From NCBI GenBank assembly GCA_020057805.1, contig JAGVFD010000002.1, forward strand, positions 1 to 10,918: a DNA stretch of 10,918 nucleotides, in the 5' to 3' direction. The translations under genes and the position numbers were made by a program. This stretch comes from Sideroxydans sp. Its GTDB lineage: Bacteria > Pseudomonadota > Gammaproteobacteria > Burkholderiales > Gallionellaceae. Positions 1-7,758 of this stretch are shown piece by piece (position 1 is the first letter of the stretch; every line of letters begins with the position of its first letter). The notes beneath the pieces were generated by a model. That model saw only the letters and a program-made list of their open reading frames with translations, was not told the DNA's origin and made no database searches.

Positions 1-1386
1 AGCCGTGAACTCTCCCAAGTCGATTGCCGCAAAGTTCAGCATCCCAAATTCAGCCATAGTCAGCCCTGAACAATCAGAGTTGGCGCGTCCAATCTGAGCT
101 ACGGCGGCTGTGTTGATGATCTTGGCCAACTTAGAGTTGAAACAGCAATAGCTTCTGGTTATCGAGGTGCAGAAGAATCCGTTGCAAGTAGAACTATATT
201 GGCGGCATAGACCTGCGCCATTCTTTTGAGCGAGGTCTTTTTCTGCCTTCTCGCACGAAGTCAGTTCGACCACGATCAGGATGGCGACAGCGACTGCGAA
301 TGATGTGGGATCGAACGCGAAGGAGAATCCAGCGACCGATGAATAAGTCATGGTGAGCCCATAGGCAGACATGGAGAAACCACCAGCCGCTGCACCTGAT
401 GCCGCCGCCATCATTGCCGAACCACCACGAGCTGCGTTGAATGTACTCGACATGATGTCGTACATATAGGCACTACCAGCTTTAATTGCTTGGCCACCAG
501 CTGTGGTTATGATTTTGCCTCCAATGCTTGAATTCTTAACCGCCCCTCCTTTGGGGTCACAGCACCTAGACAAGCTGTTGTGAACACAACTCCCAGCCTC
601 TCCGCTAAAAATTCGCTGATTAGAGTCAACGTAAGTAGCTGCCTGTCGCCCAGCCTCGTGCGCCGAAACAGCAAGTGCTAGGTCGTTATCAGGATCATGG
701 CCAGAGTTAAAGCAGTTTCCGCCAGTGCAATACTGTTGTGCGCCGCAATCCAGAACGGTAGATGTTGCACCAGCCGTAGGACAGCTATATGACTTCTCGT
801 AGAGCATGCAGTTGGCGGCAGTTCCACCAGCAGGACTGACGCATGTGGACGTGCTTAAAGTGCATCCTTGGGTTTGCAGTGCCGCACAGTTGGACGATTG
901 AGACATGCATGTATAAGAACGCACTCCGCTGGCATTTTCAGCGAGGGTGCAAGTGGGATTGTCGGCCGCTGATACGCACTGCGTGGCGGAAGTAACATCT
1001 GTCGAGGTGGTGTAGGAACCGTCCAACAATACGGTGTTGCTCCGTGTTGCCGTACTATCGCCACAACGATAAGTGTTCGTCCACTTCATGCAGCCAGAGC
1101 CAGGTGTAGCGCCGGGAGTCGAGCAGACGGAATCGACTTGCTGGCATCCGGCCGTTGAGCCAATGGCCGAGCAGTAATCAACGGGGTTTTGAGCAGTGCA
1201 ATTGTATGTGTCTGTGTACTGCCAGCACGCTGCATTGATGGCAGGGTCGGTTAGACAGACATCTACACCACTGATCTTCTTGCATGCCGCGGCATCCACA
1301 CAAACTGTGCCAGTCTTGACGCACTGCAAAGCAAAGGATTCCCCTACGAGCAGCAGGAGTGATGCAAATAGGATTGAGCGAATCAT
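1..1386 (-). CDS. traN: TraN C-terminal half, mating-pair stabilisation protein (cut by window edge)
   Basis: The frame is open from the ATG at 1386 to base 1 (462 codons, no stop), so the C-terminus lies outside the window. It starts with a Sec signal peptide (MIRSILFASLLLLVGESFA). It is very cysteine-rich and matches the second half of F-type TraN as I remember it: Trp/Tyr/Cys motifs such as CWQYTDTYNC near residue 50, then YSCPTAG, QYCTGGNCF, RIFSGEAGSC, SRCCD, SYCCFNSKLAKI and DCSGLT near the visible end. A Gly/Ala-rich hydrophobic stretch lies around residues 320-385. TraN is an outer-membrane protein that stabilises donor-recipient contact. The start overlaps the preceding stop (ATGA) and has a strong AGGAGG ribosome site. 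The N-terminal half of TraN is encoded by the gene just upstream, so this appears to be a split TraN. The identity is confident; calling it a half of one protein is inference. Confidence 0.85.
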   Translation of the reverse strand, partial: MIRSILFASLLLLVGESFALQCVKTGTVCVDAAACKKISGVDVCLTDPAINAACWQYTDTYNCTAQNPVDYCSAIGSTAGCQQVDSVCSTPGATPGSGCMKWTNTYRCGDSTATRSNTVLLDGSYTTSTDVTSATQCVSAADNPTCTLAENASGVRSYTCMSQSSNCAALQTQGCTLSTSTCVSPAGGTAANCMLYEKSYSCPTAGATSTVLDCGAQQYCTGGNCFNSGHDPDNDLALAVSAHEAGRQAATYVDSNQRIFSGEAGSCVHNSLSRCCDPKGGAVKNSSIGGKIITTAGGQAIKAGSAYMYDIMSSTFNAARGGSAMMAAASGAAAGGFSMSAYGLTMTYSSVAGFSFAFDPTSFAVAVAILIVVELTSCEKAEKDLAQKNGAGLCRQYSSTCNGFFCTSITRSYCCFNSKLAKIINTAAVAQIGRANSDCSGLTMAEFGMLNFAAIDLGEFTA

Positions 1387-2420
1387 AGCGCGGCTGCCTC
1401 CTGAACATTACAGCCGTTGTTGACGGCACTCGACACTACAGGAGGTTGAACGCACATTGAACTTGTGCCGGAACCTGTGAGAGTTGTATTGGCGGGGCAG
1501 GTGTAAGTAATGCCAGCAACAGAGCCACATCTCGTGTTGTTTAGTAGAGCTATCTGACCCGTTGGACAGTACCAGCGCGGACAGTACAAGCCGCATTTAC
1601 CAAGAACCCCAGAACAATCAGACCTGGAGGTGCATTTCTTGACCGGGTTTACTGTGCCGACGCAGTTTGGGCCAGATAGGGTTTGACCTACTGGACATGG
1701 CAAGTAAACCAAGGTCGCGGCAAACGGAGTCGGCTGCGTTATCGTCACCTGTACCGTCCTATCGCACGTCTGCGGCAAATAAGTGTTCACCGTCTTGTCA
1801 CACTTGTAATCTGTGAACTCATCAACTATCACCACACGGCCAACCGTGCATTGCTGTGCAGCAGTTCCCTTGAACTCGCTACAGATTTCCGTAGTCGCGG
1901 GTGGGCCTACAGTCTTGTTCACGCATCCAGAGAACGCTCCCACAGCATTGGGGTCTGCGATACCCAAAGAAGATGCAGCCAACGCATTCGCATTCGCCAT
2001 AATCGCTCTGGATGGAGCCAATAGACTCGGTGGGATTGCGATCACCGGCCTGTTCGACGGGTTGGCCACCATCAAATTTATGGCCTCGCAGTTTTGTCGC
2101 AGGAAAGGATCTGGGTTGGGTGCGCCAGTCGCACAATTCGACACTTTGGATTGCCCCGCCGAAACCGTATTGCCATTACCGTTCTGGAACAACGTGCTCT
2201 CCGGCGCTGTGCCGTTGGAGTTGTAGTAAGTCGGATTGAATTGATTGACGGTTGATGCAACGCTTCCGCCTGACACGTTAGCGGCCGCGCTAGATTGAGC
2301 GCTTGCCGCCAATGCCTGCGCGTCTGCAAAAGCCTGTTGCGCTGGCGTAAGTGGGGCTGCACACGTGATCGATGCCGCTCCAAGCGCAATCAGTCCAAAC
2401 AAAAAGCGATACCGTTTCAT
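1383..2420 (-). CDS. TraN N-terminal half-like secreted Cys-rich protein
   Basis: 345 residues with a signal peptide (MKRYRFLFGLIALGAASITCA). An Ala/Ser-rich segment follows, then FNPTYYNSNGTAPESTLFQN, which resembles the FKPQ..PGYN..P.E.KYYGG segment near the N-terminus of F TraN. Next comes a DPFLRQNCEAINLM segment like the DPFIQ..RDVVNRA part of TraN. From about residue 190 it has CTVGRVVIVDEFTDYKCDKT and LPQTCDRTVQV, which parallel CSAQEISRSEYTNYTCERDL and YCTRTARMEL of F TraN. The last 100 residues are Cys-rich repeats. It therefore covers the first half of TraN, while the next gene covers the second half. It overlaps both the upstream TrbC stop and the downstream start by ATGA. The ribosome site is AAGGGGG, 8 bases before ATG. 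It could instead be a separate TraN paralogue. Confidence 0.75.
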   Translation of the reverse strand: MKRYRFLFGLIALGAASITCAAPLTPAQQAFADAQALAASAQSSAAANVSGGSVASTVNQFNPTYYNSNGTAPESTLFQNGNGNTVSAGQSKVSNCATGAPNPDPFLRQNCEAINLMVANPSNRPVIAIPPSLLAPSRAIMANANALAASSLGIADPNAVGAFSGCVNKTVGPPATTEICSEFKGTAAQQCTVGRVVIVDEFTDYKCDKTVNTYLPQTCDRTVQVTITQPTPFAATLVYLPCPVGQTLSGPNCVGTVNPVKKCTSRSDCSGVLGKCGLYCPRWYCPTGQIALLNNTRCGSVAGITYTCPANTTLTGSGTSSMCVQPPVVSSAVNNGCNVQEAAAL

Positions 2421-3091
2421 TGAATTCCCCCTTCAATCCTTCGATTAAATACCTGTGCCGCTGATGCAAATTGTGGTGATGACCTCTCGATCTGATCGAG
2501 CGCGTAATCTTGGCCAACGTCACCCGTCACCTTCACGTATCGGGTCGCCTGCGCGCATCCGTTATCCATGCCTTCGCTGGCATTCGGTAGCGCGATCACC
2601 AATGCTGGAACATTGGTCACTTGGAATTGAGTGAAAGCGGGAGGATTCACACTGACTTCAACGCGGTGTTTCCCGATGAGATTGGCAATGTGCTTCGACA
2701 TCTCCATCATCTTGTTGCCCTTGAAGCCTCTGAAGACGATGTGCGCGCCGGTCTTTTCCGATTCCAGAACGATGCGCTGTAGGCTCTCTGGCGGCATCGA
2801 GAACGAAACGAATACCATCAGCTCGTGCGTGGCTGTGACGATTGGTAAGACTGGCGGTTTGCTGAACTGTTGTGCCAACTCGGACGGGGATGCAGTGACT
2901 TCTGGTTTCGGGAAATTGTCCAGCTTCGGCGCATCTGTTCGGCGGTGCTGCTCAAACTGCGCATTCACTTCCTTCAAAACTCTGTTCGACCTCTCCAAAG
3001 GAGTTTCGACCGGAGCATCTGCACAAGCTTGTTGCGCCAACAGAGTCAGCGAAGAGAAGAGTAGGGCGCGCAATACAAGGTTCTTGGTCAT
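2417..3091 (-). CDS. trbC: TrbC, F-type pilus assembly protein
   Basis: 224 residues, close to the 212 of F TrbC. Signal peptide MTKNLVLRALLFSSLTLLAQQACA, so the protein is periplasmic. After a linker predicted to be helical (ERSNRVLKEVNAQFEQHRR) comes the conserved thioredoxin-fold-like TrbC domain: LMVFVSFSMPPESLQRIV, then GAHIVFRGFKGN, VEVSVNPPAFTQFQVTNVPA and GDV near the end. In F, TrbC works with TraW and TraU in pilus assembly. The open frame extends upstream to 3457, but that part lies inside traU in another frame. I chose the ATG at 3091 because it carries the signal peptide, sits in a TGATG stop/start overlap with traU, and has an AGGGGG ribosome site upstream. Family recognition is firm. 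Confidence 0.92.
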   Translation of the reverse strand: MTKNLVLRALLFSSLTLLAQQACADAPVETPLERSNRVLKEVNAQFEQHRRTDAPKLDNFPKPEVTASPSELAQQFSKPPVLPIVTATHELMVFVSFSMPPESLQRIVLESEKTGAHIVFRGFKGNKMMEMSKHIANLIGKHRVEVSVNPPAFTQFQVTNVPALVIALPNASEGMDNGCAQATRYVKVTGDVGQDYALDQIERSSPQFASAAQVFNRRIEGGIQ

Positions 3092-4092
3092 CAGAACGCC
3101 CCCTGACAGCAATTGCGCTTGCGGAAGATCATGTAGGCGAAGTCTTCGCCGACACCGGGTATCTCTTTGCCTGCCCCCCACAAGATCGAGGTGCGTCCCA
3201 ATGGCTGACAGCACTTGCCATTGATCTTGTTTTGCGCGAGCGGGAAGTGCATCTGGTACTTGTAGTTTGTCTTGTCCATCAACATCTGTGGGTAGTAACC
3301 ACACAAACCCGCATCCCCGTTTGCCGCCCACATCAAGCCCTCGCGGTGCATCTTGGAAATCAATCTCGATGTGATAAGACTGGATGCCTGAACACCTCCG
3401 ATATGCGTTGCCACATGCCCGTTCAATGGATACATAGATCCTTGGCAACCTGCGCACCAGAACAATGCATTACTGCCAAACCCAGCGGTGGATGCCACAC
3501 AATCAGCACCACAAGCGAGTCGCGCAACAAGATTGCCGAACAGAAATGAGTCTGGATTGAGGATGCTGGTCATCTCATCGTCATTCCATAGGGGATCGAG
3601 TTCGGTCAGATAAGCTAAGTCGAATACGTTTTGCTCTAGGCACGGGCTATCCAACACTGCGCCAACTACCACCATCACGGGATCGACGTACCAATGCGCC
3701 TGATAGAACGAGCTGGTGCCGGCGTGGTCTTTTTTTGTCTGCGTACCATGCGGCGCATCAAAGCCAGGATTGATCTCAACACCTCCCATCGCGCTCAAGC
3801 AGAAGGGCTTACGCACCACATCGACGTGCCGCACTGGTTCCCAAAAGCTCACCTTCAGCCCGACATTCAGGCCGCAAGCGCAAACAGGCGAACCTCCGGG
3901 ATCTGGCGTGTCTTCCTGTCCAGTCGAGACGGGTAGAGACAATGGCCCAGACCCGAATTTCATGGGGAAGGCGCAACTCCAACAGATGTCGGTGACCAAA
4001 TTGGGGAATTTCCCCTGACAATCCAATCCAGCGTTGGCGCTCTGCGCAAACAGCAACGTTGCGGCGAGTAAAATTTTAGTAACGTAGTTCAT
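3091..4092 (-). CDS. traU: TraU, conjugative pilus assembly and DNA transfer protein
   Basis: 333 residues, nearly the length of F TraU (330). Signal peptide MNYVTKILLAATLLFAQSANA followed by GLDCQGKFPNLVTDICWSCA; the DICWSC motif is a TraU hallmark. It is cysteine-rich throughout (CACGLN, ACGADC, FWCAGCQG, GLCGYYP, GKCCQP, RNCCQ), as expected for a disulphide-bonded periplasmic protein. In F, TraU is needed for efficient pilus assembly and DNA transfer, with TraW and TrbC. The start overlaps the end of traW by 17 bases and the stop overlaps the trbC start as TGATG, so the three are almost certainly co-translated. Confidence 0.95.
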   Translation of the reverse strand: MNYVTKILLAATLLFAQSANAGLDCQGKFPNLVTDICWSCAFPMKFGSGPLSLPVSTGQEDTPDPGGSPVCACGLNVGLKVSFWEPVRHVDVVRKPFCLSAMGGVEINPGFDAPHGTQTKKDHAGTSSFYQAHWYVDPVMVVVGAVLDSPCLEQNVFDLAYLTELDPLWNDDEMTSILNPDSFLFGNLVARLACGADCVASTAGFGSNALFWCAGCQGSMYPLNGHVATHIGGVQASSLITSRLISKMHREGLMWAANGDAGLCGYYPQMLMDKTNYKYQMHFPLAQNKINGKCCQPLGRTSILWGAGKEIPGVGEDFAYMIFRKRNCCQGAF

Positions 4093-4705
4093 CTATCCGT
4101 AACCTCTTTCCTTCCTGACGCACAATGGCGGGGACTTGAGCGATGGAAAATCGCTTGATCAATTTGCCGCCTTGGTCGAAATACACTGAAGACTTCCACT
4201 TGCGCATCAAAGCCAGCGGTTCACCGGCTACCAATACGATCTTCACTGGCCTGTCTGACGTGGCCACGATCTTCTTGCTGAATGCGAGTTGTTTTTCATC
4301 GCGTCCATCCACAAACAGCAGATAGGTGTTCCAGCCGATGTAATCCAGTGGATTGACCTTCGTTCCACGCCGATACAGGACCTTGCCTGTCGCATCCACG
4401 ATGTCCTTCTGCGTCACCATAGACGGGTCGTAGTAGTGTGTTTCTGCCGTTTCTGTAGCTTTGAATCCAGTCAGCGGTCTTGGATGCTCGATGCTGGCAA
4501 CAACTTTGTTCTTGTAGTCTTCCTGATACTTGGCCAACTCCCCCGATTGCTCCATCTGCTTCAGCTTGGACGTGATCAGTTCCAGTACGTCGCGCTCCAC
4601 AATCTCGTAGGTCGGGCCGACCACACCCAAGTCATCAGCCATCACAGCGGACGACATTTGGAGTAGCGCAGCGAGAAGCGTTGCCGTGATAAGTCTGTGC
4701 CTCAT
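4076..4705 (-). CDS. traW: TraW, F-type pilus assembly protein
   Basis: 209 residues from the ATG at 4705, matching the 210 of F TraW. Signal peptide MRHRLITATLLAALLQMSSAVMA followed by DDLGVVGPTYEIVERDVLE, the characteristic TraW N-terminus (G..G..Y.I.E.D.L). Further recognisable TraW features are a YYDPSMV segment, GTKVNPLDYI, LLFVDGRDEKQL, KIVLVAGEPL and YFDQGGKLIKRFSIAQVPAIV near the C-terminus. It is a periplasmic protein acting with TrbC and TraU. An in-frame ATG eight codons upstream (4729) exists, but the 4705 start puts the signal peptide at the N-terminus, overlaps the preceding stop as ATGA and has GGAGGA about 10 bases upstream. Confidence 0.94.
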   Translation of the reverse strand: MRHRLITATLLAALLQMSSAVMADDLGVVGPTYEIVERDVLELITSKLKQMEQSGELAKYQEDYKNKVVASIEHPRPLTGFKATETAETHYYDPSMVTQKDIVDATGKVLYRRGTKVNPLDYIGWNTYLLFVDGRDEKQLAFSKKIVATSDRPVKIVLVAGEPLALMRKWKSSVYFDQGGKLIKRFSIAQVPAIVRQEGKRLRIDELRY

Positions 4706-5022
4706 TTGGGCGTATCCTCCATGCTCCATTTCAACTCGAATGGCACTTCAAGGCACAACCCGCCCAACAGCGCAGGCGCAATCTGCTTAATCGTCTGCAT
4801 CACATTGCTCGGACTGCTACCTTCTGCCGCAAGCCATGGCACGGTCGAGGTGGCATACCAATCCCCGTTGTCGTATTGACCAACAGACACATGGATCACT
4901 TCTGCTTTAATTGCTTTTAACAATGGACTTACCCTTACTTGATGTAGTGAACTGAATGCGCAACAGACTTCTCTTTCTTGCGATGCTGGATGGAATCGCG
5001 ACGGCGCTCGCCTCGTGTTCAT
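4702..5022 (-). CDS. Small unknown protein between traI and traW
   Basis: I do not recognise this protein. From the ATG at 5022 it has 106 residues, but the first third overlaps the basic tail of traI in another frame and is rich in Arg, Ser and His, unlike a folded domain. The part free of traI (about 73 residues) looks real: AEVIHVSVGQYDNGDWYATS, PWLAAEGSS, a helix-like NVMQTIKQIAPALLGG, and FELKWSMEDTPK. A TTG at 4923, preceded by AAGGG, would give only a 17-base overlap with traI and may be the true start. The stop overlaps the traW start as ATGA, which fits a co-translated operon member. No signal peptide is visible, so it is probably cytoplasmic. The start is uncertain. Confidence 0.6.
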   Translation of the reverse strand: MNTRRAPSRFHPASQEREVCCAFSSLHQVRVSPLLKAIKAEVIHVSVGQYDNGDWYATSTVPWLAAEGSSPSNVMQTIKQIAPALLGGLCLEVPFELKWSMEDTPK

Positions 5023-7027
5023 CGGTTTTCTTTTTCTTTGAGGATCGTTTCCGTGATTTCTTGGCAGTCGGTGATGGCTCATACTTTTCGGTGAGCTGAA
5101 AGACTTCCTCAAAGCTGGATGGATGGACTGAGGCGGTGGCCACAGCATCAGTCTTGGTGGGCTCATCTACTTTTGGCAGAGCAGGAGCGGGAGAAGTTCT
5201 ATCGGCGGTCGATCCGAACAGATGCCCGACAACGGCACTCAAGCGGATTGACTTCGCTACGCCTCCCGAGAAAACAGCATCACCGGCCTGTGCGAGTTCG
5301 CTGGCGGGAATCAGCCAGCCCAATTCGGATAGCTCGACCAGGATCTGTTTGGGCGTGAATCCGTAACTGGCGAACGCATCAGGCCACTTGAGATAAACAC
5401 TTCCATCGGCATGCTTTACGCCTAGTACCTCAAAAGATTTCTTTCCACTCTTGAAGTCGCCCACCAACACACGAAGTAACTCCCCCATCGCTCCATCCAA
5501 CTCGTTCAAAGCAAGTGGCTCTTGAGGGGGAGGTACAACGAGAGGAGGGGGCGTTTCCTCGGGAGGCACACTGTCGGATTGTGTTTGAGCCTCTACAGGC
5601 TCACTCATCGGCAGACGTTCTACAGATGCGCTAGAGTTGCTTTGTGGTGGAATAGTCTCTGCGGTTGGAATTTCCACACGCTCTACAGGTGCGCTGTAGT
5701 CATCCTGAGAATTCAGCGGCAATTCAGCCTGAATATCCACGCGCTCTGTGGTGGTGCTGGCGGAGTCCTTGATTCCCGTCTTGCTTGAGTGGATTTTTCC
5801 CGAGATTGGCGCAATCGGCATCGAACTGATCAATGCTTGGTCGCGCAGACGAATCGCTTTCATCCGCATGTTGGGGATCTTTTCGGTGATTACGTCGGGG
5901 GCAATGTAGTAGAACGGGTCGCCATCACCGTCGCGCATGAAAGCGATCTCGCGCTCAACCATCATGTCCAGGATGCCGTCAGCCGTCTTTGGCAGACCGG
6001 GTATGTCTTCATCCTTGGTGCGGCGCGCGATCTCATCACCAGCCATCGGCCAGACCAGATAAGTCGTACCTTCAAGATTCCACACGCGAGCTGATGGTTC
6101 GTTGATACGCCAGATGCCTTCCTGTACCAACCGCCGCATGATGTCGGTCAGATACCGCTCAACAGGCACGCCGATCTCGTAACCAGCCATGGCCACACCC
6201 ATGCTCTTCAAGTCGCGCTCAACGCTTAACTGGTCGGCCTTCACCACAAAGTTGTGGATCTGGTTGGTCGAGCCGGGATTGTTGTTGAGGGATTCGGTCA
6301 GCCAAATCACCGCATCCGTTCCGCCGTCGCTGATCCAGTCGAGCGTGTCCTCTTTAATAACCGAATTGATGAGCGTGCTAGAAACGTTGGTGTGCTTCTT
6401 TCCGCGTCCCTCTTGCCAATGCAGAAAGTAGTTGTCGATCTTGTGACTGTTCGCCCATTCGTACAATCCTTGGTTGTATGGTCGCCACTTCAACTCATTC
6501 GAACGGTCGGAAACGGAAATATCGGTTACTACTTTGCCGAGGTCGTGACAGATGCCAGCGAGGAACACGGTCAGCTTCCAGCGTGGTTCTATGACGCGAC
6601 GCTGTTGAGGTGTCACAACGCCACGGATGAGCTTGCCTTCAGTCTGCTGTAGTGCCCACAACCCAACTTCAAGTGAATGCCTCAACATACCGCCAGCGCC
6701 ACGATGATGGTGAGCTTGTGAGGCGGGCAGCAATTGCACTAGCGCAGCCAGACGCATCATCGCGGGCGTGTAGTGTTCATCGAGCAGCGCTTCATTGGCG
6801 ATGATCTGACGGATACCGTCCACCAACTCCTTTTGAGTGGCCAGCAACGTGGATGGCGGGTAGATGGGCAGCCCCTCCATGAATGGCGGGTAGCGCGGTA
6901 TGTCGCGCAGATGTTCGAGCGAGGTCGCTTCCTTAGCGGAGGCGAACAGAGCCGTGGGAGATGTGCTAACCAGCGTCTTCGGCAGCATGCCGAACTTCAC
7001 CAATAGGCGATCAACAAGCGTAGGCAT
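4907..7027 (-). CDS. traI: TraI, MOBH-family conjugative relaxase
   Basis: 706 residues. The N-terminal TraI_2-type domain carries HHRGAGGMLRHSLEV (residues 107-121) and AGICHDLGK (HD at 161-162), the histidine/HD metal-binding signature of MOBH relaxases, plus a His at 212 (GKKHTN). A second conserved region at about 507-575 (LNELDGAMGELLRVLV through KQILVELSELGWLI) matches the C-terminal TraI_2_C domain. Between them is a Pro/Ser/Glu-rich linker with a 21-residue degenerate repeat. The tail has a basic patch (KKSRKRSSKKKK, about 656-667), possibly for DNA contact. The enzyme would nick at the transfer origin and lead the strand into the recipient. Its ATG overlaps the peptidase stop as TGATG and has no clear ribosome site of its own, suggesting translational coupling. 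Lying between the peptidase and traW is an unusual position for the relaxase gene. Confidence 0.92.
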   Translation of the reverse strand: MPTLVDRLLVKFGMLPKTLVSTSPTALFASAKEATSLEHLRDIPRYPPFMEGLPIYPPSTLLATQKELVDGIRQIIANEALLDEHYTPAMMRLAALVQLLPASQAHHHRGAGGMLRHSLEVGLWALQQTEGKLIRGVVTPQQRRVIEPRWKLTVFLAGICHDLGKVVTDISVSDRSNELKWRPYNQGLYEWANSHKIDNYFLHWQEGRGKKHTNVSSTLINSVIKEDTLDWISDGGTDAVIWLTESLNNNPGSTNQIHNFVVKADQLSVERDLKSMGVAMAGYEIGVPVERYLTDIMRRLVQEGIWRINEPSARVWNLEGTTYLVWPMAGDEIARRTKDEDIPGLPKTADGILDMMVEREIAFMRDGDGDPFYYIAPDVITEKIPNMRMKAIRLRDQALISSMPIAPISGKIHSSKTGIKDSASTTTERVDIQAELPLNSQDDYSAPVERVEIPTAETIPPQSNSSASVERLPMSEPVEAQTQSDSVPPEETPPPLVVPPPQEPLALNELDGAMGELLRVLVGDFKSGKKSFEVLGVKHADGSVYLKWPDAFASYGFTPKQILVELSELGWLIPASELAQAGDAVFSGGVAKSIRLSAVVGHLFGSTADRTSPAPALPKVDEPTKTDAVATASVHPSSFEEVFQLTEKYEPSPTAKKSRKRSSKKKKTDEHEASAVAIPSSIARKRSLLRIQFTTSSKGKSIVKSN

Positions 7028-7572
7028 CAGAACAAGCGGTATCCGCGTCCGATAATCATCTGGTCAGATACCAACCCGACCACCTTGTAGCGCGAATCAA
7101 GACTCTTTGGATGGTCGCCCATCATGTAGTAGTGACCTGCTGGAATGACTCCATTGAAATCGCTCTCATCAATCGGCTTGCCTTCCGATGTGACCGGCAT
7201 GGCCTTGCCTACTGGTTTGCCATTCACGAAGAATTGATGATCTTTGGATTCAACAGTGTCACCAGCAACGCCAACAACACGTTTCAAAAAGCGCGCATTC
7301 TTTGGGTAGATGAAGTCGCTCGGGTAATAGAAAGCAGCATAGTCATCGCGCGATGGCAGTGAGCGTTTTTCCACAAGGTACAACGTGCCGCTCAAGCTGT
7401 TGCTCACATTGATGTTCATCTCGAACTTCATTGAGAAAGCCCAATAGCCAAAGAGCAGTGCGATGTAAGCCATGCCATAACGAACAAGGTGAGCGTGCAT
7501 TGCATCGAGACGCGCCATGCACCACAGCCATGCGTCGATTGTGTTGAGTGATTTGAGATTGATGGTTTTCAT
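7027..7572 (-). CDS. S26-family peptidase of TraF/TrhF type (pilin processing)
   Basis: 181 residues from the ATG at 7572; an in-frame TTG at 7623 would add 17 residues but lies inside a palindrome. One membrane segment (YGMAYIALLFGYWAFSM) is followed by the active-site serine region NVSNSLSGTLYLVEK (likely Ser59), the lysine box RFLKRVVGVAGDTV (Lys97), and the GDHPKSLDSRY box and GRGYRLF end typical of signal peptidase I relatives in conjugative elements. The serine motif usually reads S-x-P; here the proline is replaced by serine. Relatives process and, in some systems, cyclise the pilin subunit. It is the first gene of the transfer operon as seen here and overlaps traI by TGATG. No strong ribosome site is visible before 7572. 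Confidence 0.87.
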   Translation of the reverse strand: MKTINLKSLNTIDAWLWCMARLDAMHAHLVRYGMAYIALLFGYWAFSMKFEMNINVSNSLSGTLYLVEKRSLPSRDDYAAFYYPSDFIYPKNARFLKRVVGVAGDTVESKDHQFFVNGKPVGKAMPVTSEGKPIDESDFNGVIPAGHYYMMGDHPKSLDSRYKVVGLVSDQMIIGRGYRLF

Positions 7573-7609
7573 CTGCGCAACTTTGCCGTAGCGAGTAGAA
7601 AAAATCCCA

Positions 7610-7639
7610 CCGATAGATTGCAAATTTGCAGGCTATCGG
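7610..7639. promoter_or_regulatory. 30-bp interrupted palindrome upstream of the transfer operon
   Basis: A perfect 12-bp palindrome TGCAAATTTGCA (7619-7630) is flanked symmetrically by CCGATAG (7610-7616) and its reverse complement CTATCGG (7633-7639), with 2-base gaps (AT and GG) on each side. It lies 38 bases upstream of the peptidase ATG, so it could be an operator for a dimeric regulator of the transfer operon. Read on the minus strand, it could also form a long hairpin followed five bases later by six Ts, so a terminator or attenuator is possible. The symmetry is direct observation; the function is inference. Confidence 0.6.
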
Positions 7640-7739
7640 AGCGGTATCACTGAAGGTGGCTCGCTCATCCTTTGGGCTAGATGTGCTGTAGTTGCTCTGT
7701 AGTGCGTGTGGAAATTATTCAGCGAATTGATTGGTGAAT

Positions 7740-7758
7740 AATCACTGTGGTAGTGATT
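7740..7758. promoter_or_regulatory. Inverted repeat overlapping the right-facing -35 box
   Basis: AATCACT (7740-7746), a 5-base spacer GTGGT, and AGTGATT (7752-7758) form a perfect 7-bp inverted repeat. Its right end shares two bases with the TTGACA at 7757-7762. A repressor bound here would block that promoter, so it is a plausible operator for the accessory block. Confidence 0.45.

Noticed and set aside
2631..3224. 197-residue plus-strand open frame
   Set aside because: It is a shadow of trbC and traU on the opposite strand, which are both firmly recognised families.
3092..3457. N-terminal extension of trbC
   Set aside because: The upstream part lies wholly inside traU in another frame and has an Arg/Cys-rich, unstructured composition. 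The signal peptide begins at 3091.
7655..7685. AcaCD/SetCD-like activator box (AGCCCAAAGGATGAGC on the minus strand)
   Set aside because: The resemblance is partial, I cannot recall the consensus with certainty, and no spacing to a promoter could be confirmed.
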